This document shows, one piece after another, positions 26,655 to 36,191 of a DNA stretch of 64,000 bases. Below the pieces are notes generated by a model that saw only the letters and a program-made list of their open reading frames with translations, made no database searches and was not told the DNA's origin. The stretch lies in the NCBI RefSeq assembly GCF_008630635.1, contig NZ_CP043869.1, positions 1,488,001-1,552,000 of the forward strand. The letters are read 5' to 3'. Positions within the stretch are counted from its first letter, which is position 1, and each line of letters starts with the position of its first letter. Position numbers and translations under genes: made by a program. The stretch comes from Neptunomonas concharum (GTDB taxonomy: Bacteria; Pseudomonadota; Gammaproteobacteria; Pseudomonadales; Balneatricaceae).

Positions 26655-26675
26655 TTAACTAAACGGTTTGGTTAA
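26655..26675. promoter_or_regulatory. Probable TetR operator between trpB and the TetR gene
   Basis: The 21-base sequence centred on 26665 is palindromic at 9 of 10 base pairs (TTAAC-T-AAAC-G-GTTT-G-GTTAA). It lies 23 bases from trpB and 37 from the regulator gene, so one bound dimer could control both promoters. The ligand is unknown. Confidence 0.7.
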
Positions 26676-26712
26676 ATTAATAGATAATTTGCCTGCCGTC
26701 AATGGAGTTTTT

Positions 26713-27285
26713 ATGGCGCGTGGCCGTCCATCTAAAAAACAACTGATATTGGATACTGCTCTAGATCTGTTTTCGAAAGCTGGCTTTCAAGGTACGTCGA
26801 TCGACCTTGTCGTACAGAAGGCCGGTGTGTCTAAGCCGACGGTTTATAATAATTTTCCGACGAAGCAGGCGTTGCTAAGTGAACTGGTTGAATTTCTTCT
26901 ATCCAAGGCGCAAGCTGAGCGTCAAGTACTGCTCGAAAATAAAGAAGGTTTGTCTACCTCTGCTTTATTAGTAGCAGCGTTTAAGAAGATGTCTGCCGAT
27001 CCTGCTTATACCTGCCTGTACAGAATCTTTTACGGTGAGTGCCATAAGTTGGATCAGGATGTGCAAGAGCAGTTATCACAACTTGATCAAGACTTAAAGA
27101 TTTGGGTCAGCCAACTGCTTGAGCAGCGATTTTGTCAGCCCGATGACATGTTGGTGCTTATGCTATTTGCGGTTTGTCGAGAACTGACATTGATCCCGGT
27201 ATTATCGGGTGAGCAGCCTATGGCCAATGAGAAGCTGGTGGCGAGAGTCCAAAGTGCTATTGATAAATTGGAAAGCGCTGAATAG
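26713..27285 (+). CDS. TetR-family transcriptional regulator
   Basis: This 190-residue repressor has an N-terminal TetR helix-turn-helix (ILDTALDLFSKAGFQGTSIDLVVQKAGVSKPTVYNNFPTKQ in two halves, about 12-52) and a divergent ligand-binding C-terminal domain. The ATG at 26713 has ATGGAG upstream; an earlier in-frame start at 26668 would run through the operator. It is divergent from trpBA and followed by a hairpin. It probably represses itself and trpBA. Confidence 0.88.
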   Translation: MARGRPSKKQLILDTALDLFSKAGFQGTSIDLVVQKAGVSKPTVYNNFPTKQALLSELVEFLLSKAQAERQVLLENKEGLSTSALLVAAFKKMSADPAYTCLYRIFYGECHKLDQDVQEQLSQLDQDLKIWVSQLLEQRFCQPDDMLVLMLFAVCRELTLIPVLSGEQPMANEKLVARVQSAIDKLESAE

Positions 27286-27327
27286 CTTTCTAGGTAATGA
27301 AGTTCGTATGTGATCTGTTTTGAATAG

Positions 27328-27360
27328 GGCATAGCTTATGTGGCAGATATAAGCTATGCC
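27328..27360. terminator. Hairpin between convergent TetR and hemerythrin genes
   Basis: GGCATAGCTTAT (27328-27339) pairs with ATAAGCTATGCC (27349-27360) in a 12-bp stem. It has no T run but lies between converging genes and could limit read-through. Confidence 0.55.
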
Positions 27361-27370
27361 GCCTGTGTGA

Positions 27371-27793
27371 TTACCCGCCCTTTAAATAATGTACAGATGC
27401 CTTATCCATGGTTGATGTATGGCTTTTCAGCCATGTAGGAAAAATCTCGGTCATATACGAGTTTAGTGCGTTTAAATCCTCATAGGTTTTCCAGTGGTCG
27501 ATCAGTGAAGTCAGCTCATTAATCACTCGACAGTGCTCTTGCCTGTGCAGTTGGTAAGCGGGGAAGTTGGCTTGAGACATGGCTTCCTCTTCACGTTTAA
27601 AGTGCTCCTGCTTGTTATTGAGCAGAGTCTCTAGAAGTGGTGAGAGGGCATCGTGATTAGCTTGGGATTGCCGGATTAAGTTAATAGTCGACTTTATTTC
27701 GTTGACAAGGCGAGCGGCTTCTTCGTGATCTCGATCAATAAAATCTAAAGCCAAACGTGGAATCCCTTCGTGGTCGAGGTAGCTCATATTCAT
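27371..27793 (-). CDS. Bacteriohemerythrin
   Basis: This 140-residue four-helix protein binds oxygen at a di-iron site. All seven expected ligands are present: H23, H64 and E68 (HFKREE), H83 and H87 (HRQEH), and H125 and D130 (HTSTMD). It has no fused sensor domain. Two starts are possible (27793 or 27787). It is divergent from hyaABC, so oxygen binding or buffering near the hydrogenase is a reasonable guess, not shown by sequence. Confidence 0.9.
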   Translation of the reverse strand: MNMSYLDHEGIPRLALDFIDRDHEEAARLVNEIKSTINLIRQSQANHDALSPLLETLLNNKQEHFKREEEAMSQANFPAYQLHRQEHCRVINELTSLIDHWKTYEDLNALNSYMTEIFPTWLKSHTSTMDKASVHYLKGG

Positions 27794-28058
27794 ACATCTC
27801 TTTTTATTCTTATTGTTTGTTTGAGCCTACTCGGTTACGAAAAGAAGCTGTATGTACCTTTAGTCTATGGAAAGCATCTTTTCAACTTGGGAGTTTAGCT
27901 GGATGCGTTATACAGCTTTGCATGTTTGTATATTATGTAACTTATTGAAAATAAAATAATTAAATTTAATGGTGTGTCTTTTGCTTTGAAGAGGTTTGAT
28001 TATAAGAACCACGTCGCCGCTTATGCTAAAGCATGAGCTGCTGAGACGGAGAAAAAAC

Positions 28059-29138
28059 ATGCCATCCATCGAAACTTTCTATGAAGTCATGCGGCGCCAG
28101 GGTATTACTCGCCGTAGTTTCCTCAAATATTGCAGCTTAACGGCTGCGGCTCTTGGATTAGGGCCTACTTTTGCACCTAAAATAGCTCATGCCATGGAGA
28201 GTAAACCAAGGACACCGGTGATCTGGCTGCATGGCTTGGAATGCACCTGCTGCTCAGAATCCTTTATCCGGTCAGCACATCCTTTGGTTAAGGATGTTGT
28301 CCTCTCTATGATCTCACTGGATTATGATGACACCTTAATGGCCTCCGCAGGGCATCAAGCCGAGGCGATACTTGAAGAAACCATCCAGAAATATAAGGGT
28401 AACTATATTTTAGCGGTGGAAGGTAACCCTCCGCTGAATGAAGATGGCATGTTCTGTATTGTTGGCGGTAAGCCATTTCTCGATCAATTAAAACATGCAG
28501 CTAAAGATGCCAAGGCCATTATTGCTTGGGGATCTTGTGCATCATGGGGCTGCGTTCAAGCGGCCCGGCCTAACCCAACGCAGGCCGTACCTATCCATAA
28601 AGTGATCAAGGATAAGCCGATCATTAAAGTACCGGGTTGTCCGCCCATTGCGGAAGTTATGACAGGCGTCATTACCTATATGCTGACCTTTGGGAAAATT
28701 CCTGAATTAGACCGTCAGGGGCGACCAAAGATGTTCTATAGCCAACGTATCCACGATAAATGTTACCGACGTCCACATTTCGATGCAGGCCAATTTGTTG
28801 AGGAGTGGGATGATGAAGGTGCCCGTAAAGGTTACTGCTTATATAAAGTAGGTTGTAAGGGGCCAACGACCTATAACGCATGCTCAACCGTACGTTGGAA
28901 TGAAGGAACCTCTTTCCCCATTCAAGCAGGCCACGGTTGTATTGGTTGTTCGGAAGATGGCTTTTGGGATAAAGGATCATTTTATGACCGCCTAACCGAT
29001 ATTCACCAGTTTGGAATTGAGAAAAATGCGGATGAGATCGGCATGGCGGTTGCCGGTGGTGTCGGTGCTGCGGTGACAGCTCATGCCGCAGTGAGCGCGA
29101 TCAAACGTGCACAACATAAAGGAGATCAAGACGTATGA
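28059..29138 (+). CDS. hyaA: [NiFe] uptake hydrogenase small subunit, oxygen-tolerant type
   Basis: This 359-residue electron-transfer subunit has a Tat signal ([10 protein letters not shown], residues 16-25; cleavage near residue 45). The proximal cluster has six cysteines, C62, C64, C65, C160, C165 and C194, in CTCCSES, CASWGC and PGCPP. The two extra ones (C64 and C165) mark [4Fe-3S] oxygen-tolerant hydrogenases (group 1d, like E. coli Hyd-1). H232, C235, C260 and C266 hold the distal cluster, and C275, C294 and C297 the medial one. A C-terminal helix (about 325-350) anchors it in the membrane. GGAG lies seven bases before ATG 28059. Confidence 0.97.
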   Translation: MPSIETFYEVMRRQGITRRSFLKYCSLTAAALGLGPTFAPKIAHAMESKPRTPVIWLHGLECTCCSESFIRSAHPLVKDVVLSMISLDYDDTLMASAGHQAEAILEETIQKYKGNYILAVEGNPPLNEDGMFCIVGGKPFLDQLKHAAKDAKAIIAWGSCASWGCVQAARPNPTQAVPIHKVIKDKPIIKVPGCPPIAEVMTGVITYMLTFGKIPELDRQGRPKMFYSQRIHDKCYRRPHFDAGQFVEEWDDEGARKGYCLYKVGCKGPTTYNACSTVRWNEGTSFPIQAGHGCIGCSEDGFWDKGSFYDRLTDIHQFGIEKNADEIGMAVAGGVGAAVTAHAAVSAIKRAQHKGDQDV

Positions 29139-30940
29139 CCACGTTAAATGCTAGTAATCTTGATAACAGTGGCCGTCGTATCGTTGTTGATCCGGTAACG
29201 CGCATCGAAGGCCATATGCGATGTGAAGTCAACGTTGATGAAAACAATATAATCCGCAATGCCGTATCTACCGGTACGATGTGGCGTGGACTTGAAGTGA
29301 TTTTGAAAGGACGCGATCCACGGGATGCATGGGCCTTTGTAGAGCGGATCTGTGGTGTTTGCACGGGTACTCATGCATTGACTTCTGTAAGAGCCGTTGA
29401 AGATGCGCTAGGCATTGATGTTCCTTATAACGCCTATCTTATCCGTCACCTGATGGATAAAACGCTGCAGATTCACGATCATATCGTGCATTTTTATCAT
29501 CTTCATGCCTTGGATTGGGTTAACCCGATTAACGCATTAAAAGCAGACCCGAAAGCAACTTCTGAGCTGCAACAAATGGTGTCTCCAAGTCATGCAAAGT
29601 CGAGCCCTGGATATTTTCGTGATGTTCAGACACGCCTGAAAAAGTTTGTAGAAGGGGGGCAATTAGGTTTATTCGCCAATGGCTATTGGGATAACCCGGC
29701 ATATAAGCTTCCCCCTGAAGCGGATTTAATGGCGGTGTCTCATTATCTTGAAGCACTCGACCTACAAAAAGAGATTGTCAAAATACACACCATTTTTGGC
29801 GGTAAAAACCCTCACCCGAACTACATGGTCGGCGGTGTTGCATGCGCGATTAATCTGGACGGAGTGGGAGCATCCGGTGCGCCGGTTAATATGACCAGTT
29901 TGAACTTTGTACTGGAGCGTATAAAAGAAGCGAGAGAGTTCACAAAAAATGTATACCTGCCTGATGTGATGGCTATTGCCGGTATCTATAAAGACTGGCT
30001 CTATGGCGGAGGTCTTGCTAGTGAGAACGTACTCTCTTATGGCACATATGCCCAAGTACAAGGGGATAAATCTACCGATTTGCTGCCAGCTGGTGCCATT
30101 ATCGGTGGTAACTGGAATGAGATCCATGAAGTGGATGTTCGGGACCCTGAACAGATTCAAGAATTTGTCGATCACTCATGGTACACCTATGCCAATGGCG
30201 AGAAGGGGCTTCACCCTTGGGATGGCGTCACTGAACCAAACTTCGAATTAGGTCCTAATACAAAAGGGACTAAAACCAACATTCAGGAATTAGATGAAGC
30301 GGCAAAATACTCGTGGATCAAGGCTCCTCGCTGGCGAGGTCATGCGATGGAGGTTGGGCCATTGCCGCGTTACATCATCGCTTATGTTTCTGGTCGAGAG
30401 TATGTGAAAGAGCAAGTCGATCGGTCGTTATCAGGGTTCAATCAAGCGACCGGTTTAGACTTGGGGTTAAAACAGTTCCTTCCATCTACTTTGGGGCGGA
30501 CATTAGCAAGAGCTCTGGAATGCGAGCTATGCTGCGATACCATGTTGGATGATTGGCACGCGCTGATTAACAACATCAAGAATGGGGACTCCTCTACAGC
30601 TAATGTTGAAAAGTGGGACCCTAGTACTTGGCCAAAAGAGGCAAAAGGTGTTGGTATCAATGAAGCGCCACGTGGTGCACTGGGGCATTGGATTAAGATC
30701 AAAGATGGCAAAATAGAGAACTATCAAGCTATTGTTCCAACCACTTGGAATGGCTCCCCTCGGGACTCTAAAGGCAATATTGGTGCGTTTGAAGCGTCTT
30801 TGCTGAATACACCCATGGAGCGTCCAGACGAACCAGTAGAAATATTGCGAACCTTACATAGTTTTGATCCGTGTTTGGCGTGCTCCACGCATGTGATGTC
30901 ACCGGACGGTCAGGAACTGACAAAAGTGAAAATTCGCTAA
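29135..30940 (+). CDS. hyaB: [NiFe] uptake hydrogenase large (catalytic) subunit
   Basis: This 601-residue subunit carries the Ni-Fe site that oxidises H2. The N-terminal motif is [10 protein letters not shown] (C73, C76) and the C-terminal motif is DPCLACSTH (C580, C583). After His586 there is a 15-residue tail ([15 protein letters not shown]) that a specific endopeptidase must remove after nickel insertion. That protease gene is not in the window. The gene overlaps hyaA by four bases. Confidence 0.97.
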   Translation: MTTLNASNLDNSGRRIVVDPVTRIEGHMRCEVNVDENNIIRNAVSTGTMWRGLEVILKGRDPRDAWAFVERICGVCTGTHALTSVRAVEDALGIDVPYNAYLIRHLMDKTLQIHDHIVHFYHLHALDWVNPINALKADPKATSELQQMVSPSHAKSSPGYFRDVQTRLKKFVEGGQLGLFANGYWDNPAYKLPPEADLMAVSHYLEALDLQKEIVKIHTIFGGKNPHPNYMVGGVACAINLDGVGASGAPVNMTSLNFVLERIKEAREFTKNVYLPDVMAIAGIYKDWLYGGGLASENVLSYGTYAQVQGDKSTDLLPAGAIIGGNWNEIHEVDVRDPEQIQEFVDHSWYTYANGEKGLHPWDGVTEPNFELGPNTKGTKTNIQELDEAAKYSWIKAPRWRGHAMEVGPLPRYIIAYVSGREYVKEQVDRSLSGFNQATGLDLGLKQFLPSTLGRTLARALECELCCDTMLDDWHALINNIKNGDSSTANVEKWDPSTWPKEAKGVGINEAPRGALGHWIKIKDGKIENYQAIVPTTWNGSPRDSKGNIGAFEASLLNTPMERPDEPVEILRTLHSFDPCLACSTHVMSPDGQELTKVKIR

Positions 30941-30985
30941 TAGCTGGGAGAGCACCTGAGGGCATCAGGTGCCGTGGAGGTTTAC

Positions 30986-31684
30986 ATGAGTACAGAGCAA
31001 CTCAAACAGCGTAAGCAAACAGCGGTCTATGTATATGAAGCCCCCGTTCGTTTATGGCACTGGGTAACGGTGTTCTCCGTGTTGACGTTATGCGTCACCG
31101 GGTACTTTATTGGCTCACCCTTACCGACAATGCCAGGAGAGGCGATTGATAACTATGTGATGGGATATATCCGATTTGCTCACTTTACGGCAGGTTATGT
31201 TGTAACCATTGCGTTTTTAGGAAGAATTTATTGGGCGTTTGTTGGTAATAGTCATGCCCGTGAACTCTTTATCGTACCGATCTTCAAAGCAAAGTGGTGG
31301 AAAGAAGCGGTTCATGAAGTGCGCTGGTATCTCTTTATGGAGAAAACGCCGAAAAAATATATTGGCCACAACCCGCTTGGTCAGTTAGCCATGTTCACTT
31401 TTTTTGTGCTGGGAATGATCTTTATGATTATCACTGGTTTTGCGCTATACGGTGAAGGTTTGGGGCAAGGTAGTTGGGCTGATCAGCTTTTTGGCTGGGT
31501 TATTCCGCTAATGGGGCAGAGCCAAGATGTGCATACATGGCATCATTTAGGCATGTGGTATCTCATTGTCTTTATCATGATTCATGTATATGTTGCTGTA
31601 AGGGAGGACATTATGTCCCGACAATCTTTGATTTCGACCATGATTGGCGGCTGGCGAATGTTCAAGGACGATAAGCCCGACTAA
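30986..31684 (+). CDS. hyaC: Ni/Fe-hydrogenase b-type cytochrome subunit
   Basis: This 232-residue membrane cytochrome takes electrons from the small subunit to the quinone pool. It has four main hydrophobic segments, with His residues suited as haem ligands in RLWHWVTVFS, FAHFTAGYV and HTWHHLGMWYLI. The ATG at 30986 has GGAGG upstream. It follows hyaB by 45 bases and ends the structural operon. No hyaD, hyp or other maturation gene follows. Confidence 0.95.
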   Translation: MSTEQLKQRKQTAVYVYEAPVRLWHWVTVFSVLTLCVTGYFIGSPLPTMPGEAIDNYVMGYIRFAHFTAGYVVTIAFLGRIYWAFVGNSHARELFIVPIFKAKWWKEAVHEVRWYLFMEKTPKKYIGHNPLGQLAMFTFFVLGMIFMIITGFALYGEGLGQGSWADQLFGWVIPLMGQSQDVHTWHHLGMWYLIVFIMIHVYVAVREDIMSRQSLISTMIGGWRMFKDDKPD

Positions 31685-31700
31685 CAGCAAGGCTAGAAAC

Positions 31701-31727
31701 AACGTAGCCAGCTAGTTTGGCTACGTT
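31701..31727. terminator. Hairpin after hyaC
   Basis: AACGTAGCCA (31701-31710) pairs with TGGCTACGTT (31718-31727) around a 7-base loop. It lacks a T run on the plus strand. It lies between converging hyaC and bepA. Confidence 0.6.
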
Positions 31728-31732
31728 GGTCC

Positions 31733-33166
31733 TTATAAATCCATTTTCATCTCTTCGCGAATGCGCTTAGCATCAGATTCTAACTGGCTCAAACGGGCAC
31801 GGTCTGACTCGCTGAGGTTTGGCTCACGGTTAGCAAACAGAATTTGCTGCAATGCTCTATCTACTTGCCCTGTCAGGAGAAAGTACTCTGTACGTGCTTC
31901 ATGGACAGCGAGGCGTTTGCCTGCTTGCCCCAGCGCCTCAGAGAGCAGATACCAAGCGTCGACATCATTGGGATGGTCCTCAATAAGTTGCTCAAGCACC
32001 TTTGTCGCTTTTTCTGGTTGTTTCGCACCCATAAACGCTTTGGCTAGCAGTTTATAAACGGCGAAATCCCCAGGATACAAGCTGTTTAAGTGTGTTAGCT
32101 CACCGATTGCGTTCTGCCATTGCTCATTAGATAGCGTATTTTCAACTAACGTCAGACGAACAAACCGGTGGTTTTTCCAGTCTGTAGGTAGCTTCTCAAG
32201 AGCAGATTGAGCCGCTGAAAACTTATTGAGTCGAATGGCTGCCAGTGCTAGGCCATAGAGGTTTTTCGCGTCAGCGTTGTTGTTGCTAGCATTTTGATAG
32301 TAGTTAAAAGCGTCTTGTGGGTTCTTTGTGAAGTGAACCGCCATTCGTATGCGAATGATGGTGAAATCCAAGGCATTTCTGCGTTTGGGGGGGGTAGGTA
32401 GTTGTGCTGCACGGTTAAGTGAGTCCGCAATGCGGGATTCCGTCACAGGGTGAGTAAGTAAAAACTCGGGAGGCTTGGCTCCTTCAAAGCGTAAAGATCG
32501 CTGCATTCGGGCAAACATTCTTGGCATTGCATTAGGGTCAATGCCTGCCTCGACTAGGTTTTGCATACCGATGCGATCAGCTTCTTGCTCATTTTGCCTG
32601 CTAAATGCTAATCGAGACGCTTGCTGTGCTGCGATACTGGTTGTGAGGGCCGCCGTTCCTGCGCTTGAGTCAGCTGCTAGGATTAAAATACTCCCTAGAA
32701 TGGTCGCTAGAGATAAAGGGCGGTTACGTCGCGCTTGTTCTAACTGCGAAGCAAAATGGCGCTGGCTTAGATGGGCAAACTCATGGGTAATTACAGAGGC
32801 TAATTCATCTTCTTGTTCGGCAGAGAGAAGCAGGCCCCCATGAATGCCGACCACTCCTCCTGGTACGGCGAAAGCGTTAAGCGTGGGATTATCCAATATA
32901 ACCAGATCGAGCCGTCTATCCTGCAATTGGCTGTAGGCAGCCAGTTGCCACACTAAATCATAAAGGTATGAGTAGGTAATAGGGTCATTCAGTAATGGGG
33001 CGTTTCCTCTGAGTGAGCGTGCCCATGCTTGGCCTATTTTGTACTCTTTGTCTAAAGAGATTATGGAAGAGGTTGAGTCCCCTAAGATGGGTAAGTTATC
33101 GTTAGCAGATGTGTAATGTGCTGTACCTAAAAGCAGCGCTGCGAAAATAACAGGTTTAAAAGTCAT
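31733..33166 (-). CDS. bepA: Periplasmic M48 metalloprotease/chaperone BepA
   Basis: This 477-residue protein maintains outer-membrane beta-barrel assembly. It has a signal peptide (about 1-21), an M48 zinc protease domain with HEFAH (H128, E129, H132) and the downstream EQEAD glutamate, and a C-terminal TPR region (from about 290). It is divergent from the tusA-like gene in a neighbourhood shared with Pseudomonas. Confidence 0.93.
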   Translation of the reverse strand: MTFKPVIFAALLLGTAHYTSANDNLPILGDSTSSIISLDKEYKIGQAWARSLRGNAPLLNDPITYSYLYDLVWQLAAYSQLQDRRLDLVILDNPTLNAFAVPGGVVGIHGGLLLSAEQEDELASVITHEFAHLSQRHFASQLEQARRNRPLSLATILGSILILAADSSAGTAALTTSIAAQQASRLAFSRQNEQEADRIGMQNLVEAGIDPNAMPRMFARMQRSLRFEGAKPPEFLLTHPVTESRIADSLNRAAQLPTPPKRRNALDFTIIRIRMAVHFTKNPQDAFNYYQNASNNNADAKNLYGLALAAIRLNKFSAAQSALEKLPTDWKNHRFVRLTLVENTLSNEQWQNAIGELTHLNSLYPGDFAVYKLLAKAFMGAKQPEKATKVLEQLIEDHPNDVDAWYLLSEALGQAGKRLAVHEARTEYFLLTGQVDRALQQILFANREPNLSESDRARLSQLESDAKRIREEMKMDL

Positions 33167-33286
33167 TCAGGTTTCCATGTTCTCTTTCAAGGGGATGGGA
33201 AGCGTGTCATTATCTTACCCCGATATGCTTAGTGATGTTTGCGATTTATCACAACTGTCGTTAATTCATTGATATTAAGGCCTACT

Positions 33287-33523
33287 ATGCAAGAAATAGA
33301 AGTCGATCAATTCTTAGATACTCGTGGACTAAACTGCCCCTTGCCCTTGCTAAAAACCAAGCAGGCACTCAACAAACTTACAACAGGGCAGGTTCTAAAA
33401 GTCGTAGCTACTGATGCAGGTTCAGTGCGTGACTTTAAAGCTTTTACTGATCGTTCAGACCATGAGTTACTTGAAATGTTCAGCGCAGACGCCGAATATA
33501 CCTACCTCATTCGCCGCGGTTGA
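33287..33523 (+). CDS. TusA/SirA-family sulfur carrier protein
   Basis: This 78-residue protein has the TusA fold signature DTRGLNCPLPLLKTKQALN with the reactive Cys in the CPxP motif, then GQVLKVVATDAGSVRDF. Such proteins pass persulfide sulfur to tRNA thiolation or molybdenum-cofactor routes. The start at 33287 gives the family N-terminus. The gene precedes a PerM paralogue by 22 bases and is divergent from bepA. Confidence 0.9.
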   Translation: MQEIEVDQFLDTRGLNCPLPLLKTKQALNKLTTGQVLKVVATDAGSVRDFKAFTDRSDHELLEMFSADAEYTYLIRRG

Positions 33524-33545
33524 AAAACATTAGGATTTTCTAGGT

Positions 33546-34628
33546 ATGAGAGCAATTTTTTCTAAATGGATCGAGCGGTATTTTTCTGATGAAGAAGCGC
33601 TGTTTCTATTTCTTTTATTGGGCGCCTCTTTGCTCATTATTCTTACATTGGGTAAGCCTTTGGCACCGGTGTTTGCAGGCTTGATAATCGCCTTTTTGAT
33701 GCAGGGCGGGGTGGATTGGTTGGTTAAGCGAAGAGTGCCTCATCTTGTGGCGGTTCTGATCCTCTTTTCTGGCTTCTTAAGTTTTCTTTTAGCGCTAACC
33801 TTAATTGTTGTACCACTGGCTTGGAAGCAGCTCTCTAATCTCTTTAACGAGCTTCCTGGCATGGTTCAGGAGGTTCAGGCGATGTTGTTAGTACTGCCGG
33901 AGCAGTATCCGCAGTGGATTTCTGAGTCACAGATTCGCGAAGTCATGGCGTTAGCCTCCAGTGAACTAAGCAGTGCAGGGCAATGGGTTTTAACCTTTTC
34001 ACTAAACTCCCTGACCGGGGTGATGACCTTGCTGGTTTATTTAGTCCTAGTACCTATTCTGGTTTTCTTCTTTTTAAAAGATGGTCGCCTTCTGGTGCGC
34101 TGGTGGGCTTCGTTTCTACCTAAAAAACGTAAAATGATGACCAAAGTCTGGGATGAGATGGATGACCAGATAGCGAACTATATACGCGGTAAAGTAATTG
34201 AGATTTTTATTGTTGGTACAGTCACTTACGTTGCTTTCTTGTTCTTGGGAATTAACTACGCAGCGTTGTTGGGTATCATGGTTGGCTTGTCCGTCTTGAT
34301 CCCTTATATCGGAGCGGCGCTTGTTACCTTGCCTGTTGCATTGATCGGCTTTTTTCAATGGGGCTGGAGCAATGAATTTATGTATTTAATGGTGGTTTAC
34401 GGCGTCATACAGGCATTAGATGGCAATGCTCTTGTACCTTGGCTGTTCTCTGAAGCAGTCAACTTACACCCTATCTCTATAATCGTAGCGGTTTTGGTCT
34501 TCGGAACACTTTGGGGATTTTGGGGCGTGTTTTTTGCTATTCCGCTCGCCACCTTGGTAAAGGCAATTATGAATGCTTGGCCTGGGCCTCTCGATGCTGA
34601 TGACCAGTCAGTAGAAGAAGTTAGCTAG
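33546..34628 (+). CDS. AI-2E/PerM family membrane transporter (second copy)
   Basis: This 360-residue inner-membrane protein has the same topology as the protein at 14243-15373, with LIPYIGAALVTLPVALIGF and FFAIPLATLVKAI in the C-terminal half. It follows the tusA-like gene, the arrangement seen in Pseudomonas beside bcp and dapA. The substrate is unknown; the AI-2 name is only a family label. It ends in front of a perfect hairpin. Confidence 0.9.
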   Translation: MRAIFSKWIERYFSDEEALFLFLLLGASLLIILTLGKPLAPVFAGLIIAFLMQGGVDWLVKRRVPHLVAVLILFSGFLSFLLALTLIVVPLAWKQLSNLFNELPGMVQEVQAMLLVLPEQYPQWISESQIREVMALASSELSSAGQWVLTFSLNSLTGVMTLLVYLVLVPILVFFFLKDGRLLVRWWASFLPKKRKMMTKVWDEMDDQIANYIRGKVIEIFIVGTVTYVAFLFLGINYAALLGIMVGLSVLIPYIGAALVTLPVALIGFFQWGWSNEFMYLMVVYGVIQALDGNALVPWLFSEAVNLHPISIIVAVLVFGTLWGFWGVFFAIPLATLVKAIMNAWPGPLDADDQSVEEVS

Positions 34629-34649
34629 TTTATAAATGGCCTTGAATTT

Positions 34650-34676
34650 TGCAGTGCCCATGTCATGGGCACTGCA
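34650..34676. terminator. Perfect 13-bp hairpin between convergent genes
   Basis: TGCAGTGCCCATG (34650-34662) and its exact complement (34664-34676) are separated by one T. The stem would be very stable, but it lacks a T run. It lies between the PerM-like gene and convergent bcp, so a bidirectional transcription-blocking role is likely. Confidence 0.6.
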
Positions 34677-34686
34677 TACGATGACT

Positions 34687-35154
34687 CTAAAGAGCTTTTA
34701 CCGCTTCTAATACAGCGTCAGCGTGCCCCTTTACTTTCACTTTACGCCACTCTTGGCGAAGCACACCTTGCGTATCAATCAGGAAAGTGCTGCGCTCAAT
34801 ACCCATGTACTCTTTGCCATATAATTTTTTGAGTTTGATAACATCAAAATGTTTGCAGACGGTTTCATCTGGATCAGTAATCAACTCAAATGGGAAATTA
34901 TGCTTGGCTTTATAGTTCTCGTGGGTTCTAAGACTATCTTTACTGACCCCCACCACAATCGTATTCAGGGCGGTAAAGTCGGGGTAAAGATCTCTAAAAT
35001 TTTGCCCTTCAGTGGTGCATCCTGGTGTGTTGTCTTTGGGGTAGAAGTAGACGATGATATTTTTGCCGCGATGAGCTGATAATTGGAAGGTCTCTGCACC
35101 GGTTATTGGGGCTGAAAAGTCCTCAACTTCGTGGTCAATTTCCACTTTTGCCAT
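34687..35154 (-). CDS. bcp: Thioredoxin-dependent peroxiredoxin Bcp
   Basis: This 155-residue PrxQ-type enzyme reduces hydroperoxides. The peroxidatic cysteine is C46 in PGCTTEG. The resolving Cys five residues later seen in E. coli Bcp is absent (GQNF follows); the only other cysteine is C100 in ETVCKHF. It therefore works as a 1-Cys or atypical 2-Cys form. It is divergent from dapA. Confidence 0.94.
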   Translation of the reverse strand: MAKVEIDHEVEDFSAPITGAETFQLSAHRGKNIIVYFYPKDNTPGCTTEGQNFRDLYPDFTALNTIVVGVSKDSLRTHENYKAKHNFPFELITDPDETVCKHFDVIKLKKLYGKEYMGIERSTFLIDTQGVLRQEWRKVKVKGHADAVLEAVKAL

Positions 35155-35303
35155 TTTCTTCTCCTCAAATCATAAAAAAGCGATGTGGCTACTACGCTTA
35201 TTGTCACTATTTCGTATAGAATATCGAGCCTTATACGATATCAGATCCGGTTTGGATGTGTCTGAAAAAACAGAGGCACCAACCTTATGTAACGGAGAAT
35301 AAA

Positions 35304-36182
35304 ATGATTACCGGCAGCATTGTAGCGCTTGTCACCCCAATGAAGGACAACGGAGAGATCGACTGGGTTGGTCTTGATAAGGTTGTGGATCTTCATTTGG
35401 ATAAGGGCACAGACTCTATCGTTGCAGTAGGCACGACAGGTGAGTCTGCAACACTTAATTGTGATGAGCATTGTGCGGTAATCAAACGTGTTGTTGAACG
35501 CGTTAATGGCCGCATCCCTGTAATTGCAGGTACTGGCGCTAACTCTACGACAGAAGCGATTGAGCTGACCCGTGAAGCAAAGAATGCCGGTGCTGATGCC
35601 TGCTTGTTGGTAACGCCTTATTATAACAAGCCGACTCAGGAAGGCCTGTACCTTCACTATAAAGCGATTGCTGAAGCGGTGGATATTCCACAGATTTTAT
35701 ATAACGTTCCAGGACGAACAGCATGTGATATGCAGCCAGAGACGGTACTCAGATTGGCACAGATCCCGAATATCATTGGTATCAAAGAAGCAACGGGTGA
35801 TCTTGAGCGTGCACGTTTTCTGATTGCAAATGCGCCAGAAGGTTTTGCCATCTACTCTGGAGACGATGCTACTGCGATTGAGCTGATTATTGCGGGTGGG
35901 CAGGGAAATATTTCAGTAACTGCGAACGTTGCGCCAGCTGAGATGTCAGAGATGTGTCGTTTAGGCTTGGAAGGTAAAGCTGAAGAAGCGCGTGCGATTC
36001 AGCAAAAAATGATGCCTTTACATACTCATTTGTTCATTGAGGCTAACCCAATCCCCGTGAAATGGGCGATGTATGAGATGGGCTTAATGGATAAGGGAAT
36101 CCGCTTGCCGTTAACTGTGTTGTCGCAAGCGAGCCAACCGGTTGTAAAACAAGCGATGGTTGATAGCGGAATTCTCAAGTAA
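35304..36182 (+). CDS. dapA: 4-hydroxy-tetrahydrodipicolinate synthase
   Basis: This 292-residue TIM barrel condenses pyruvate and aspartate semialdehyde, the first step to lysine and diaminopimelate. The Schiff-base Lys is K161 in GIKEATGD, and TTGESATLN and YNVPGRT carry the other active-site residues. CGGAG lies upstream of ATG 35304. The gene is followed ten bases later by bamC, the classical dapA-bamC pair. Confidence 0.97.
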   Translation: MITGSIVALVTPMKDNGEIDWVGLDKVVDLHLDKGTDSIVAVGTTGESATLNCDEHCAVIKRVVERVNGRIPVIAGTGANSTTEAIELTREAKNAGADACLLVTPYYNKPTQEGLYLHYKAIAEAVDIPQILYNVPGRTACDMQPETVLRLAQIPNIIGIKEATGDLERARFLIANAPEGFAIYSGDDATAIELIIAGGQGNISVTANVAPAEMSEMCRLGLEGKAEEARAIQQKMMPLHTHLFIEANPIPVKWAMYEMGLMDKGIRLPLTVLSQASQPVVKQAMVDSGILK

Positions 36183-36191
36183 GGAGATTTT

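Noticed and set aside
35241-35657. Minus-strand open frame opposite dapA
   Set aside because: It is the shadow of dapA, and its cysteine- and arginine-rich translation looks non-coding.
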